From positions 624,879-688,878 of the forward strand of contig JAQFWX010000010.1 of NCBI GenBank assembly GCA_027605045.1: a stretch of 64,000 nucleotides of DNA, read 5' to 3'. This document shows positions 47,504 to 59,250 of the stretch, one piece after another. Positions within the stretch are counted from its first letter, which is position 1. Every line of letters begins with the position of its first letter. Origin of the DNA: Phallus indusiatus. Lineage: Eukaryota > Basidiomycota > Agaricomycetes > Phallales > Phallaceae. The translations under genes were made by a program, and so were the position numbers. A model generated the notes under the pieces. That model made no database searches and was not told the origin of the DNA. It worked only from the letters and a program-made list of their open reading frames with translations.

Positions 47504-50500
47504 CTAACCCGCGACACGTAGTTCCTGATCTATTTGACGGGGTGTTTTGGACCAAATGGACTCGAACACCTTTTTCATCCAATTAGCTACCGAGTGATAG
47601 TTTTTATGCTAGATAAATATCTTAGTGAGGGGACTTTCAATAACGATGAACTTTGTGAAACAAAGTACCTCAGACACTTGAGCACGCTCTTCAATATCGT
47701 GGTCCTTGTTTGACGCTGAATTCTCAGGTGCAGATTTATCGGTAGTGGCCTCAAGTTGTGTGTGAGACACGCCTATAAGTTGTCCAAACTCGCGCGCAGA
47801 TGCCGCTAAGTCAGAACGAACATTGTCTCTGATTTCCTCATTCCTCCGACATATATAAGGTAAGTTTTCCAAGTCGTCTGATCGCGCGAGTTCATTCATA
47901 GCGGCAAATAGCTCGTCCAATTTCTCCCTGTCAATCTTCGATTTCACAAGCAGGAAATACCCTTTCGTTTCCCATTCGAAATACACGAGGAGTTTCCATA
48001 GTTGTAAAAGCATGGAGGGGCTGTAAAGAATGGTGAACAGGGGATTCTTCTTCGGACCCACGGATTTGAAGAGGTCCATTAACATTGGAAATATGCTCGT
48101 TTTTTCCTGCTCAAGATACCCATAATTTGTCAAGTTATGAAAGCATTTTGAGAAGTGGGAAACTGCATCCGGATCGTTCAGGAGGATTGTGAATAGATGG
48201 TGCCGGTTCTGTGGTACGAGCACTAGTAGCAGCGGCATGAACAGGGGAAGTGTGTAACATGAGATATCTGGGTCGAAATCTCGCGAGTACCATCGATATA
48301 TGAGAGAGAGGTCGCGGAAATCCGTACCAGGGAAGTGGTTGTGATTTTCCAGACGAGAGATCGAGGGGCCCATGTTCAATACAGCCCAAACTGCACACTG
48401 TCTGGTTTCTTCTGTCATAGACTCACACCAGAACGAGTCCACGCAGCAAATCTCTGTGAAAACACGGAGGGCGTCCTCTGACGTTCTAGGGTTATCATGG
48501 ACCGTAATGGTTGGAAGATCGCGGATAAAGTTTCCAAACACATTTTCCAAGACCTCCTGTCTCTGTTCCTGTTCGGTTATGAGCGGATCATCGGAGGTGA
48601 GGTTATGATGGATGGCGATAAGGAAAAGATAGTACATTTCGTACGTTTTGGCTTCTGATGAATAGTCGGCCCGGGGTTCACCGAGTTTAAAGTAACGAAA
48701 CATGTAATCAAACTTCCACCATCCCAGTTCTTCACTATTGAAGCGTACTAACCCCCCGTTACAGATAAGCTCACGGGTGGGATCGAATTCCCAATTGAAT
48801 AGACCTCTGGTTCCACGGGTGAGCATATGCACAACCACTGTGGCATCAGTTGATGTCTCCTCTAAGAGATAACACCACATGGCCAGTGGAAGACTGAAAT
48901 CACCGTTGATGGCATTAAGGAGAATTTGGCAATTCCGATGAGGTCGGGACACGGTCTCTGTAATGCGAAGATAGCTTTGATACTCTCCTTCCTCCAGCTG
49001 ACTTTCTACCACATCGGGAATAGACCGGAGTATTCTCCACCAGTCATACTCAGGGAACGGGAGACCCAAACACAGTTTGTAACGTATATCCACTACATTT
49101 GTTTCACTGATTTCCAAAACACGAACAAAACTACGGCGAGTGGAGTATTCAAATTGTTTACTGATCGTTGGATGCACAGCTGCGCATCGTGCGATAATTC
49201 GATGAACACTTCGGTTTGAGGAAGTCGCATAGAGCCACTTGAGCGCTTCAAAGTCAAGGGATACTGCATCGTTGACAGCTTTTTTTATATTCTCTTCTCT
49301 CCATTTTGTGAATTCCGGAAGGTTGCCAGAAAATATAGTGGATCGGAGTCTTTCAAAACCACGGCCCACCCCACCAGCTAACTTTGAAATGAACCTGAAT
49401 CCATGTCCGATGAGGTTTCGGGCGTAGTGAATGAGATCCACCACGGTACGCCGAGCTTTAAAATTTATTGCTCCCCAGACAAGTTGAAGACCCTTATTTA
49501 GGATCGTGGCGATCGCTTGGAAAACTTGTCGCAGAATAAAGAAGGAAATCCCGATGTAAATCGTCAATGAAGTTGTATATGGACACTCCGGGTACCAAAT
49601 AGGCAGCATCACCGAAATAAAGTATAACGTATAAGTGATGCCCGCAATGAAAACAATTGTTCCCGCAATATGGATATCCAAAGGGAACAATAATATAATA
49701 ATGCCGGTGAGGAACATGCCAACGGCAAGATGAAGAAGGATGGGGAGAAGCTCGACGATCGCTGCAACTTTCCACGATTCAAACCCATTGAATCGCAGCT
49801 GCCTGGCTCGAGCTTTTTCATTCGCGGTTCCAGGAATAGAAGACAGATAATAATAGAGCCACTGTTTCGCGAGAACAGCGAATAACGCCGTAGATAATGT
49901 GATCGCCAAACTCGTAAACCATAGACCGTTCACCAACAATGTGTTCGTTGATGCTGTAAATGGCGACGTAGGTGTCAATGTCGCGCTGGGTACATCGCTT
50001 GCTGGTATTCCACTGAAATTCGCTCGTAAGAGTTGAACTGCTTCGGATAGTAAGGATGCAGAAACTTGAGTATTGTCTTTCTGGAGACTTTGTGAGGCTT
50101 GGGAGATGAATGTTGTTATGACGCCAGAAAAGAGACCAGCCTAATAAATAAAAATAAGTTTTAATACCATGATTATGAATAAACATTCTGCCTACAAAAA
50201 CGAGAAGTACGTCGACCGTCTCTTTCCATCCTTCTGCTCTCTCACGATCAAACGATTCTGCTTCATCGAGGTATGTCAACCAAACGCGAGAATTGTCGGA
50301 AACTTCCTCTCCAAATCGATCTCGTGGATACTTTTGCTCGTAATCATATCTATTATTCGCTGATATGCATCGTGTTAGATCACGCAAATCAAATGCAATT
50401 TCATTTAAGATGCTCACAGCCAGTTTCAGGAGAAAAACCTTTGGATATTCCGAACAACCTTTTACGTCCTGGCTTGTCTTGTTGCGCTATATGAGAAGAA

Positions 50501-50836
50501 CCGGAAACCTCTTTGTTAGGCGCGGCCTCTGAAATGTACCTCGGTGAGAAATTTTCATAATACTGTTTCATGACGCAGAGACGTACCAAGGAAATCGCGG
50601 AAAAGGCTCATTAAATTCTCTATTCTTTCGTCAGACTGTTGTCCTGTCGCTGGTACGGTAGCCGGTTGATCGCCTTCTTCGTTTAAAGGAATCGGTGCCG
50701 CATTTATGGACGGAGACTTAGGACGTTCATTTTGGTCGTCAGACTCTCCCGGCTGAGCTGTTCCAGGATGTTCGCCGCCTTCGTTAGGAGCCTCGACGTG
50801 TGCTATTTTTTCTTTCAAGCTAGGTGTTTCTGACAT
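47504..50836 (-). CDS. DUF6535-type membrane protein, copy D (apparently intact)
   Basis: Exons are 50836-50587, 50528-50418, 50359-50196, 50140-47669 and 47608-47504. The introns are 55-60 bp, every junction keeps frame, and the product is about 1033 residues ending at TAG 47504-47506. Residues 1-120 are hydrophilic (Ser/Pro/Glu-rich). The DUF6535 core begins near 125 (RVWLTYLDEAESFDRERAEG). Likely membrane segments are at about 176-192, 249-273, 301-329 and 334-356, with a possible fifth near 367-380. The remaining 640 residues are mixed helical and end in WSKTPRQIDQELRVAG. The molecular function is unknown; a membrane anchor with a large non-membrane domain is inferred. It is the only copy in the window with no visible lesion. 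Confidence 0.9.
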
Positions 50837-53316
50837 GGTGTGTCTCTGGTGATTGCATGCGATATGAGGTGGTGGGGAGAGATAAGGGAGGTTCCGTGAA
50901 ATGTGCACAAGTCACAATTCAAAACGTAAGTAGCCCCAGGTTGCAGCCTCGTTTTTACCTCGTGCATATCATGGCTCAAGATAATCAGCGTTGAATCAGT
51001 AGCACGACAGGAAAGTTCGGAGACCAATAAGATTCTCGGAACCTCATTGAACATAATTATCGCAGATAAACGACCATTGGGCCACATCGCCAATACCTGT
51101 CTAAAAATTTTCCATGGCACAACAGAATGCTTCTTCTCTTCTCAGCTTTGATTTTGGCACTGTCACCGGATTGCATGAACCGTCACACACTGCCACAGCA
51201 ACTTAAAAAAATCCTGTTTAAAAGCATTATGATCGAGTTGAATCGTTTAGTCACTTACATCATCAGGTGGTGCACCACAGCCATGCCGTATGTTATATCT
51301 CACCGTTCGCACAGGTCTTTTATTCAACAATTTCCGATACCACCTGAACGAACACAAATCCGGTGATATTAGCACCTTTGCAGTTCTTACACTACAGCTT
51401 GAATTCCTAATACACTATCACCTGAGTAACATAGTTAAATTAAGTCACCTAGTCATTTAGGAAACTTAGGGAAGCGCACATTCTACCTCACACCGGGTCG
51501 TGACACAGTGGTTTTCGATGATCACCCCAATAGAGCCCCATATATAAGCACATTTTTGATGACCGATTACTGAATGGGATCTCACAACGGCTTTCATGTT
51601 CATGGTTTATGATAAAAAGACTTCCTCGATAACGATAAAGTTTGGCGCTCAAATCTATCATAATCTTCAGTGAGCGTATCGCCGTGCTGCATTGGTTTTA
51701 GTTATAATCAGGACACGTCGAAACCCAGCTGTCAGCCAAATTACCTTTGCATTGTCGATGATCATTCAACATTCAGCAGTCCAATCAGGCCCCAACTCTG
51801 AAACGGTTTTGAAAAGTAGAAAAGGCGAAACAAGATATGGTGGATTACATATGAATGATGTGTCTTGTCAAAAACAACGAAGATGGGCAATAGCATGAGC
51901 TGGTCCGATGGTGTCCTTAATACCGAAACCCTACGATGCAAATGAAGGACGCGGTAAAGGATGGCATAACGAGACCGACTATAATAGTAGAAGAAGAAAT
52001 TTGCTTCATAACTGTCAGATCACTAGCCACGATTTCGTTGATTAAGCTCACATTATGCCAGCCGCAATGAGTCCCGAGCCCTAGTTCACTAACAAAGAAA
52101 GTCTGCGTCTGCGCAACGCGAACGTAAAACAATGAACGTAAAACGATGATCTCGTCTCCGTGAAGGGCCGATGCACATTTTCAGTGCGTGATAAATTAAA
52201 TGTACAAAGTTAAATTTTGTGTTTGAAGAAAAAGAAATTCCATGACGTGGAGATGAGGCCGTCGTGCAATCGTTAACAGGACTCCGAGGGCCGCGAAGTA
52301 ATGCGCAGTAGAGTGTTCATGGACTGGGACCACAATATATCAGCATTGCCGTCATCCTATATATCCACATCATACCTTAATGAGGCTCCTGTTTAATCTG
52401 TCTTATCCTCCCTTATATGGACTGCATCTTCAACGTGCATTCGGTGTTAAGTTGACCTTGACCTTAACCTTGCTGACCCGGAGCTTAGCCAGTAGGTTTA
52501 ATCATGGGCGGCTGCCTTTCCGATCTATCGTTGCGTGTCTCGATAGTTACACGAGTGTGATAACCGCTCTCCAAATCTTTGAAACCTTCACCGCCAGCAT
52601 TGGGAGGTTAAGCTCGGAACGATCGCCTTCAATCGCCTTCAATCGACTATTATACACTCTAAAATGCACAAGCTTTTGACCGAGTTATTTGTAGGTCCTC
52701 GACAGGGCCAAAACGAGCATAAGTACATTCAACCACTTCATTTAGGCTCTATGGGTGTAATAAGAAATTAGAACACGCGTATTATAAAAAAAATGTTGAA
52801 ACAGTTACCTTGACAAGGCATTGAAGAGTCGACTCGTTAAAAGCAGCCTGATATGCTGGGTAAACATCATGTCCCTCCTTGTCATCTCCGCGTTGTTCGT
52901 TTCTTGATTGAGAGGACGAAAGAGCAACAGTGTGTGTAACTGGAGTAGGAAAAGCGACGTTGGCACCCTGAGCAACTCGTGACCCTCTCTTGTTCAAATT
53001 TGCAGCGGCTAAGGTGACCCAGATCTTGGAACAGGCGGGTGATCGCGTACTGATGGAATTGGTTTAAAAGTTTAAAAGTCACGACGGCAGCAACAGTAAA
53101 GGGCGCTGGTGCAGGCATAGACGTAAAAAGCTGGCTTAACGTTGGTACTCAAGAGGTTTCGCGGCAGCGACAGATACAGCAACGGGGATTGGCGAAGGAG
53201 TAGTTCTGGGTGAAGTCTGTGACGAGATCTTTGAGCTTCCGTGACTTGCAACGCTTGGTAAGACTCGACAACAAGCTCTTGCTTGACAGGTCTTGCTTGT
53301 GGAATAGGCGCAACGA
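50837..53316. other. Upstream and intergenic DNA of the diverged unit D
   Basis: The first 290 bp contain the shared upstream block (GATTGGGCC-type, here ATTGGGCCACATCGCC). About 51470-52110 is a copy of the repeat seen at 2764 and 61000. Minus-strand frames at 52782-52997 (MNKRGSRVAQGANVAFPTP) and 52882-53118 match decayed blocks near 19380-19560 and 62758-63041. The first runs to a splice-like AAG|GTAACTG. These are plausible exons of the second, unrecognised gene of the unit. Confidence 0.45.
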
Positions 53317-53321
53317 CAGGC

Positions 53322-53673
53322 TGTTACAGTACGCTAGCGCCTCGCCCTATTATTCGATTTCTTCGATTTCTTTCGATTTCATCTCGCACTCCGATTTCCT
53401 TCATTTCCCGTATTTTGTCGTTTCCACTATTTTCACCGTTTTCTCGATTTCCCGATCTCTTCGATTTCTTTCGATTTCTGTTTGTATCTCCTCGGATCCC
53501 ATGGGGATCAGTCGGGCGCCTCATATCCTGTACTTATATGCGTTTTCCCTAGAGGGGGATACCTAAGCTTGTTCTCTTAGGTTTTCCCTCCTCTAGGTGA
53601 GTAGTTAGTCGCTGCCCCCCAATAGATCTTAGGTTTTCCCTCCTCTAGGTGTGTGCCCTGAGTCGCCCTAACA
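53322..53673 (+). repeat. 352-bp solo LTR, diverged chromovirus lineage
   Basis: It is bounded by TGTTACAG and CGCCCTAACA with perfect CAGGC duplications (53317-53321 and 53674-53678). The homologous stretch at about 63035-63060 has the empty site (ATGACCGGCGTCAGTTCAGG). It aligns end to end with 22240-22591 and carries the same AAGCTTGTTCTCTTAGG segment. It splits a minus-strand block (PEPTPV before, PIPQARPVKQ after) of the unrecognised gene. Confidence 0.92.
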
Positions 53674-53678
53674 CAGGC

Positions 53679-55446
53679 GTCGGTTCAGGAACAGGGGATG
53701 AAAGCACAATGATGGGTTCTACTCCACCAAAACAACTACTTCTGCGGGTTCGAAGGGATCCAGGATTGATTGCTGAAGATGATTCGGTAAAATACTGCCA
53801 TAAGAATAAAGGCATCATCACGTCGTGCGACCCGTCAGCGTTGGCGGGTAATTCTCCTCCAGGGTGGGAAAAGTCCGGCATGTTAACCACCTTCATCCTA
53901 GGTATAACGTTAACAAAGGCAAGGAGAATGTTTCCTTTAAGATAGTTTGATGTTTTCGTTTGAACGGAAGAAAATTACAGCGAAGAATGTAAGTCATACC
54001 ATGCACATATTCGGATTACGGTGTTTTTAATATTTTCCAACAAAATTTTCACGCGTCATTTGGTTCGGTTTGTCGCTGCATCCACGAATCAAGCTGGATG
54101 ATAGTCGTGAGTGAAAAATATTGGATGGGCCCGGCTACTCCCGGTGTGACATACACAGTGTGACGCGATTGGTCTACTCCCTCCTACTCCCAATCCACCC
54201 TAAATCCACATCCCAATCTTCATTTTCACGTCTGTGGGTTCTTTTTCACCAGGCTGACAGCACCTAATAACGAACTGTCAATATTATACAAACCCAATCC
54301 AAATTCTACACACAGAAAAGTGCACTGGCCGTCTCGTCCTAACGTCTCCGATGATGCACTGCGATGTAATGTCTATCGGTATTCCCATCGTGTCGATTAT
54401 TCACAACTTATCTTTTATCGCGAACTTTCTTCTCCCGACTGGGTCCGTTTCATCGTCCTTTATACGGCACTTCCGTGTGCCCTTGGAACTACCACGCACA
54501 ACAGACTTATTCGTACTCTTGCATATCTTCCACCTTATTTCAACCGACGTAATTCTCCTCTAATGTCACCCACTATCGTTGACAAGCGTCTCCCCTCCAG
54601 CTCGCCACGTTCAGGCTCATACTACAGGTTTCAAACTTCGCTTGCTATTGGCAGTGAGAGAATGCCTTTCGGGTCGATACCCCTTGTTACTACGATAAAT
54701 GATGTTAACGGGAAACGACTTTTCTTTTTTTAAAGTTTTCAAGTGGAAAGGTGGGAAAAACCGGAGTGACCCCCGCTATGTATATCACATGTGGCAAAAA
54801 GAAATGTTCATCGAAAAGAAAATGGTAGAAGGTTTATTCCACATACTCGCTGATGATGCAAGATCACCTAATAAACGTTTAGGCTATAACGTTGTCTCGG
54901 GTCCAAAGAACCGAACTGTCCTACATTCTTCAGCATGACTTCTCTCTTCATCGTTGTCGTTCAAAACCTTTGCAGCTCAGTCACTGAGTGCTTTTGAACG
55001 CCGCACCACGACCAGCCCTAAGAGTCTAGTCGGATCCAAACTACCGCCTGACAGTGTCGTTCGCCTCTTCGATGTGTTCCCATCCAGTCCGGGCATCGAG
55101 ATTCAAGCTACAAATTGCAAGCGGACAACTTGCGAGTAGCTTGACTCGCAATTTGTCTGTTGAGGAAATAAATAGATGACGGTTGTATTGCGCCGCCCCA
55201 TACTTACACTTTTGCTTGTAGCCCTGGGGATATGAACGTGACATCCAGACTAGCCGTTACATCACTTGTGGGTTTTATATTGAGACAGGTATGTTATGAG
55301 CTCCGTCGTACATTTATAGTTTAGAAAAAAAAGAAAAGCTGGTGTGGACCGTCCGTGTTCTCAAACGGTCGCTACAAATTGCGAGGAACGGCGAAAATAT
55401 ACGGCTGTCCATAGTTTCAAGTTAACTTTCGCCGCTTTTGCTTTCG
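53679..55446. other. Intergenic DNA between the diverging copies D and E
   Basis: A minus-strand frame (53896 down to the LTR, FSHPGGELPANADGSHD) preceded by CCTAG looks like an exon continued across the solo LTR. Near 54100-54175 lies TACTCCCGGTGTGAC, the recurrent unit block. A plus-strand frame at 54320-54733 (137 codons) resembles nothing I recognise, and its counterparts elsewhere are shorter. The last few hundred bases should hold the copy E promoter, but no clear motif is seen. Confidence 0.4.
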
Positions 55447-58400
55447 ATGACCTTGGAAGGACCTGCCGGCGAGAGACCTGCCACTTTGCCAGCGATAGAA
55501 AATAAGTCTGATGAAATGATAGAGGATTTGGTGTCCCTCTTTCGTGATTTTCTGGGTAAACTCCTTGCTTAAAAGATATATAAATTTCCCACACTCATCT
55601 GTATTCTAATCCAGAGGCAGCGCCCAACACAGCATCAAAACCTATTCATTCCGATACGCAACGAAACGTAGCAGCGCGCAAGAGGTTTTTCGGACTGGCA
55701 AAAGATTTATCGCATGAAACTGGCTGTAAGTATCACTAAATGTCTGTCCATTTGCGGGTGCTCTAATATGACACATACCAGCAAATAACAGATATGACTA
55801 TGAGCAGAAGTATCCGAGAGATCGATTCAGAGAAGAGGCCGCCGACAACGCTCGTGTCTGGTTGACCTATCTCGATGAAGCAGAATTATTTGATCGGGAG
55901 AGGGTAGAAGGATGAAGAGAAACCGTTGATGTTCTCCTCGTTTTTGTAAATAGACTCGTTTCCTTTTATGCTCATTCTTTCAAAGCTAATCTGTTTTCCT
56001 AGGCAGGTCTCTTTTCCGGTGTTATCACCACATTCGTCTCACAGGCATCTCAAGGCCTTCAAAAGGATAATACCCAAGTCACTGCGTCCTTGTTACTCGA
56101 AACGGTTCAGATACTACGAGCACAATTCACTGGACTACCGATAAGTCAAGTACCTAATACAACCTTGACGCCTACTTCGCCATTCACACCGTCGACAAAC
56201 GCAGTTCTGGTGAACGGTCTTTGGTTTACCAGTCTCGCCGTCACATTATCCACAGCGCTATTTGCCGTCCTTGCCAAACAATGGCTGTATTACTACACGA
56301 CTTCTATTCCCGGAACGGCGAAAGAGAAAGTAAGGGTTAGGCAACTGCGATTCAATGGCTTCGAACTATGGAAAGTTGGTGCCATCGTTGATCTTCTGCC
56401 TATCCTTCTCCACCTCGCTGTCGGCATGTTCCTTACCGGCATTATCATACTGTTATTCCCGCTGGAAATTCGTCTCGCCTGGACGATCGTCGTTATCACA
56501 GGTATTACCTATACCTTGTATTTCATCTCTGTGATACTGCCTATTCGGTATCCGGAATGCCCGTATACAACTTCGTTGACAATTTATGTTGGAATTCCGT
56601 TTTTGGTTTTGCGAGAGAGTTTTCGTTGGATTAGCTCGATTCTGAATCAGGGTTCTTGGGCTCTTTGGGGAAAAATAAATCTCGAAACTCGACGTACTAT
56701 TCATCATCTTGTTCACTACACTCAAAGCCTCTTCCGACATGCATTTATGTCCATTTCGAAGGTAACTGGTGTCGTGCGCCGTAATATTCGCAGACTACAA
56801 CCCACCATATTTACCAAGAGGTTTCCTGAGTTTACAAAATGGAGAGAAGTGAATATCAAAGCAGCTGTCAAGAATGCGGCTTTTCTCGATTTGGAGGCAC
56901 TCGATTGGCTTTACGAGACGTCGCCAAACAGCAGCGTTCATCGTATTATCGCACGGTGTGTAGCTGTGGACCCAGTGACTGGCAGACAAATGCCACGCGA
57001 TATTGGCTATAATCTCTGCCGTACTTTGGACGCCAGTGAAATGAATGTTACCGATTTGCGTTATGCATTATGCCTGGCTTTACGGACTGATGCCTACCCA
57101 TATTGGGCTCTACTCCAATCTATTCCCGATATGGCGGAAATTCAACTGGGAGGAGCAGAGTACCAAAGTTATTTCCGGATTTACAAGAATATGCTGGCTG
57201 GTGATAGCGATCAAGCCCTGCAGGATGCGATCAACAGCGATCTCATTCTTCCGCTGACCATGTGGTGTCACTTCTTAAGCGAGGCGCCACGCGATGCTAC
57301 AGTCGTCCATATACTCGCCATGGCCCAAGATGGTTTATTCGAATGGAAATTTGATCCTAATCGCGACACCATGCATAACGCGGGACTAGTACGCTTCGAT
57401 AATGAAGATCTGGGATGGTGGAAATTTGAATATCTGTACAATTACTTCAAACTTGGCTTCCCAGACTATTCCTCAGAGCTCAACTCCTTTGAAACACGCT
57501 ACAACCTTCTTATCGCTATTTATCGTAACCTCACATCCGATCAATCTCTCATTACAGACAAAGTGCAGAGGCAGAAGGCCTTGGAAGATCTGTTTGAAAA
57601 CCTTCGGTTCTCAATTCCTCACACTTGTCCATATATATCACCCGTGAAGCATGGCATCGCCTTTTTCAGAGAAATTTGCTGCGTGGATGCATTCTGGAGC
57701 GAGTCTATGATGGATCGAGCCAGATATTGGGCAGCAGTGTGTCTGAACTCGATGTGGGGCGTAACGGTCATAGGATTTCCTTTCAACGAATGCGACGACC
57801 TCACACTAATATATCAATGGTGCTTACGAAATGATCTTGATTCACATTTTTCATGGAAAATCCCTCCCATGCTAATGTTGTTGCTCATTCCACACAACCG
57901 TCAACATCTGTCCACAATCCTTTTGAATGATCCTAATGCCGTATCTCACTTCTCAGGATGTTTTCAAAATTTGGGGAAGTACCAGTACATTCACAACGCA
58001 AAACAATACATATATCCAGTTTTAATAGATCTCCTCAAGTCTGTTAACATAAAAATGCCCCTGTTTACCATCGTTTTCAACTCGTCCGTGCTTCTAGAAC
58101 TTTGGAAAATCCTCGTATTTTGCAAATTGGACACGAAGATGTATTTTGCTTTGGTGAAGTCGAAGCTTGATAAGCAGAAGTTGGATGAACTTTTCGTCAT
58201 TATGAACGAACAAGCGCAGTTCAACGACAAAACGGAGTTCCCGATTCACTGTGCCTGGGAATTTGACGGTGGACACACAGCAGTGTTTGATGCTTTGCAG
58301 GCATCTGTATGTGAGTTTGGACAAATCATAGGTGTTTCGCACTCACAACTCGAGCCCACCACCGATCAATCTGCACCGGAGAGCTCAAGATTAGTGCCAG

Positions 58401-58603
58401 TGGATAAGGATTATGATATAGAAGAAGGCGCACATCATGATGTGCCCGGCCTCAATGAGGTATTTCTTACAAAGATTTCATTCTCAGTTCTCAACTTATG
58501 AAAATATGCGCAGCGCAAATCATTTTACTCCAATGCTCTACATTGGACAAAATCAGCGTTCACTACCATGTTTGTTTGGCCAAAGAAATTCCTTTCCAAA
58601 TAA
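55447..58603 (+). pseudogene. DUF6535-type membrane protein, copy E (diverged, premature stop)
   Basis: Exons are 55447-55555, 55615-55725, 55782-55945, 56003-58459 and 58514-58603. All use GT-AG introns, and the total would code about 976 residues if the internal stop were sense. Exon 3 contains TGA at 55913-55915, where the other copies have the Trp of AEGWKETVDVL. The 2457-nt exon 4 is fully open, with the same membrane segments (HLAVGMFLTGIIILLFPLE) and C-terminal region. Exon 5 (RKSFYSNALHWTKSAF) is homologous to but unlike that of copy D. The N-terminus is about 50 residues shorter. A shorter product starting downstream of the TGA is possible. A single-base error in the assembly would also explain the stop. 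Confidence 0.82.
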
Positions 58604-59250
58604 TCGCAGCAGTAACCAAAACTGGTATACATATGTATAATATGTAACCCCGTGTTTTTAATGTAAATTAAAAATTTGACCTGATAAAAGTACATTAATC
58701 TTCATTTACCAGCTTCATATCGCGCACGCTGATAAAAGACAATCCAACTAGAGATCGTCACGATCGTCATTGTAATACCGACGAGAGTGATGGTAGCGCA
58801 ACAGGAGTGGTCAGGGATCGAAAGGGAACCAGTGTAGTGTGCTCAGAGGGAAATCATAATGGGAGCATAAAAGTTGTTATTATTGTAGTCGAAAAGGTTT
58901 GTTTTTTATATACAGTTTGTAAATATATGTTCCAGGGAAATGGAACTAAAGATGATTGGAAAGATAAAATATAAGAACTGTGAATTTTAAATAAAAGTGA
59001 AACGAAGGGGAGACAAAAGGTGAAAAATAGAAAGTATAGCCTTTTAGTACCTCAGAATCACCTAACAATAAGGAACGGCGCATATAGCCTTCGCTGGCTA
59101 ATCTCCGTGTAGCCTGTTCGCACAACCATCAAGAGTGTTTACCAAATACGTCCTAACGAGAATGTTGACCAGCTGAAATCAAATTTGCATTTTTCTGGTG
59201 TGATATGAATGTGTCCGGTAATATGGAAGATCGACTCAATGATACAAACC
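58604..59250. other. Intergenic region between converging genes
   Basis: This is AT-rich sequence between the 3' ends of copy E (plus) and the ubiquitin-like gene (minus). It contains polyadenylation-like TGTAAATATATG and AATAAAAGTG signals but no gene, repeat or structure that I can support. Confidence 0.5.

Noticed and set aside
54320..54733. 137-codon plus-strand frame between copies D and E
   Set aside because: The matching repeats in other units do not keep the frame open and no domain is recognised, so it is noted only in the intergenic entry.
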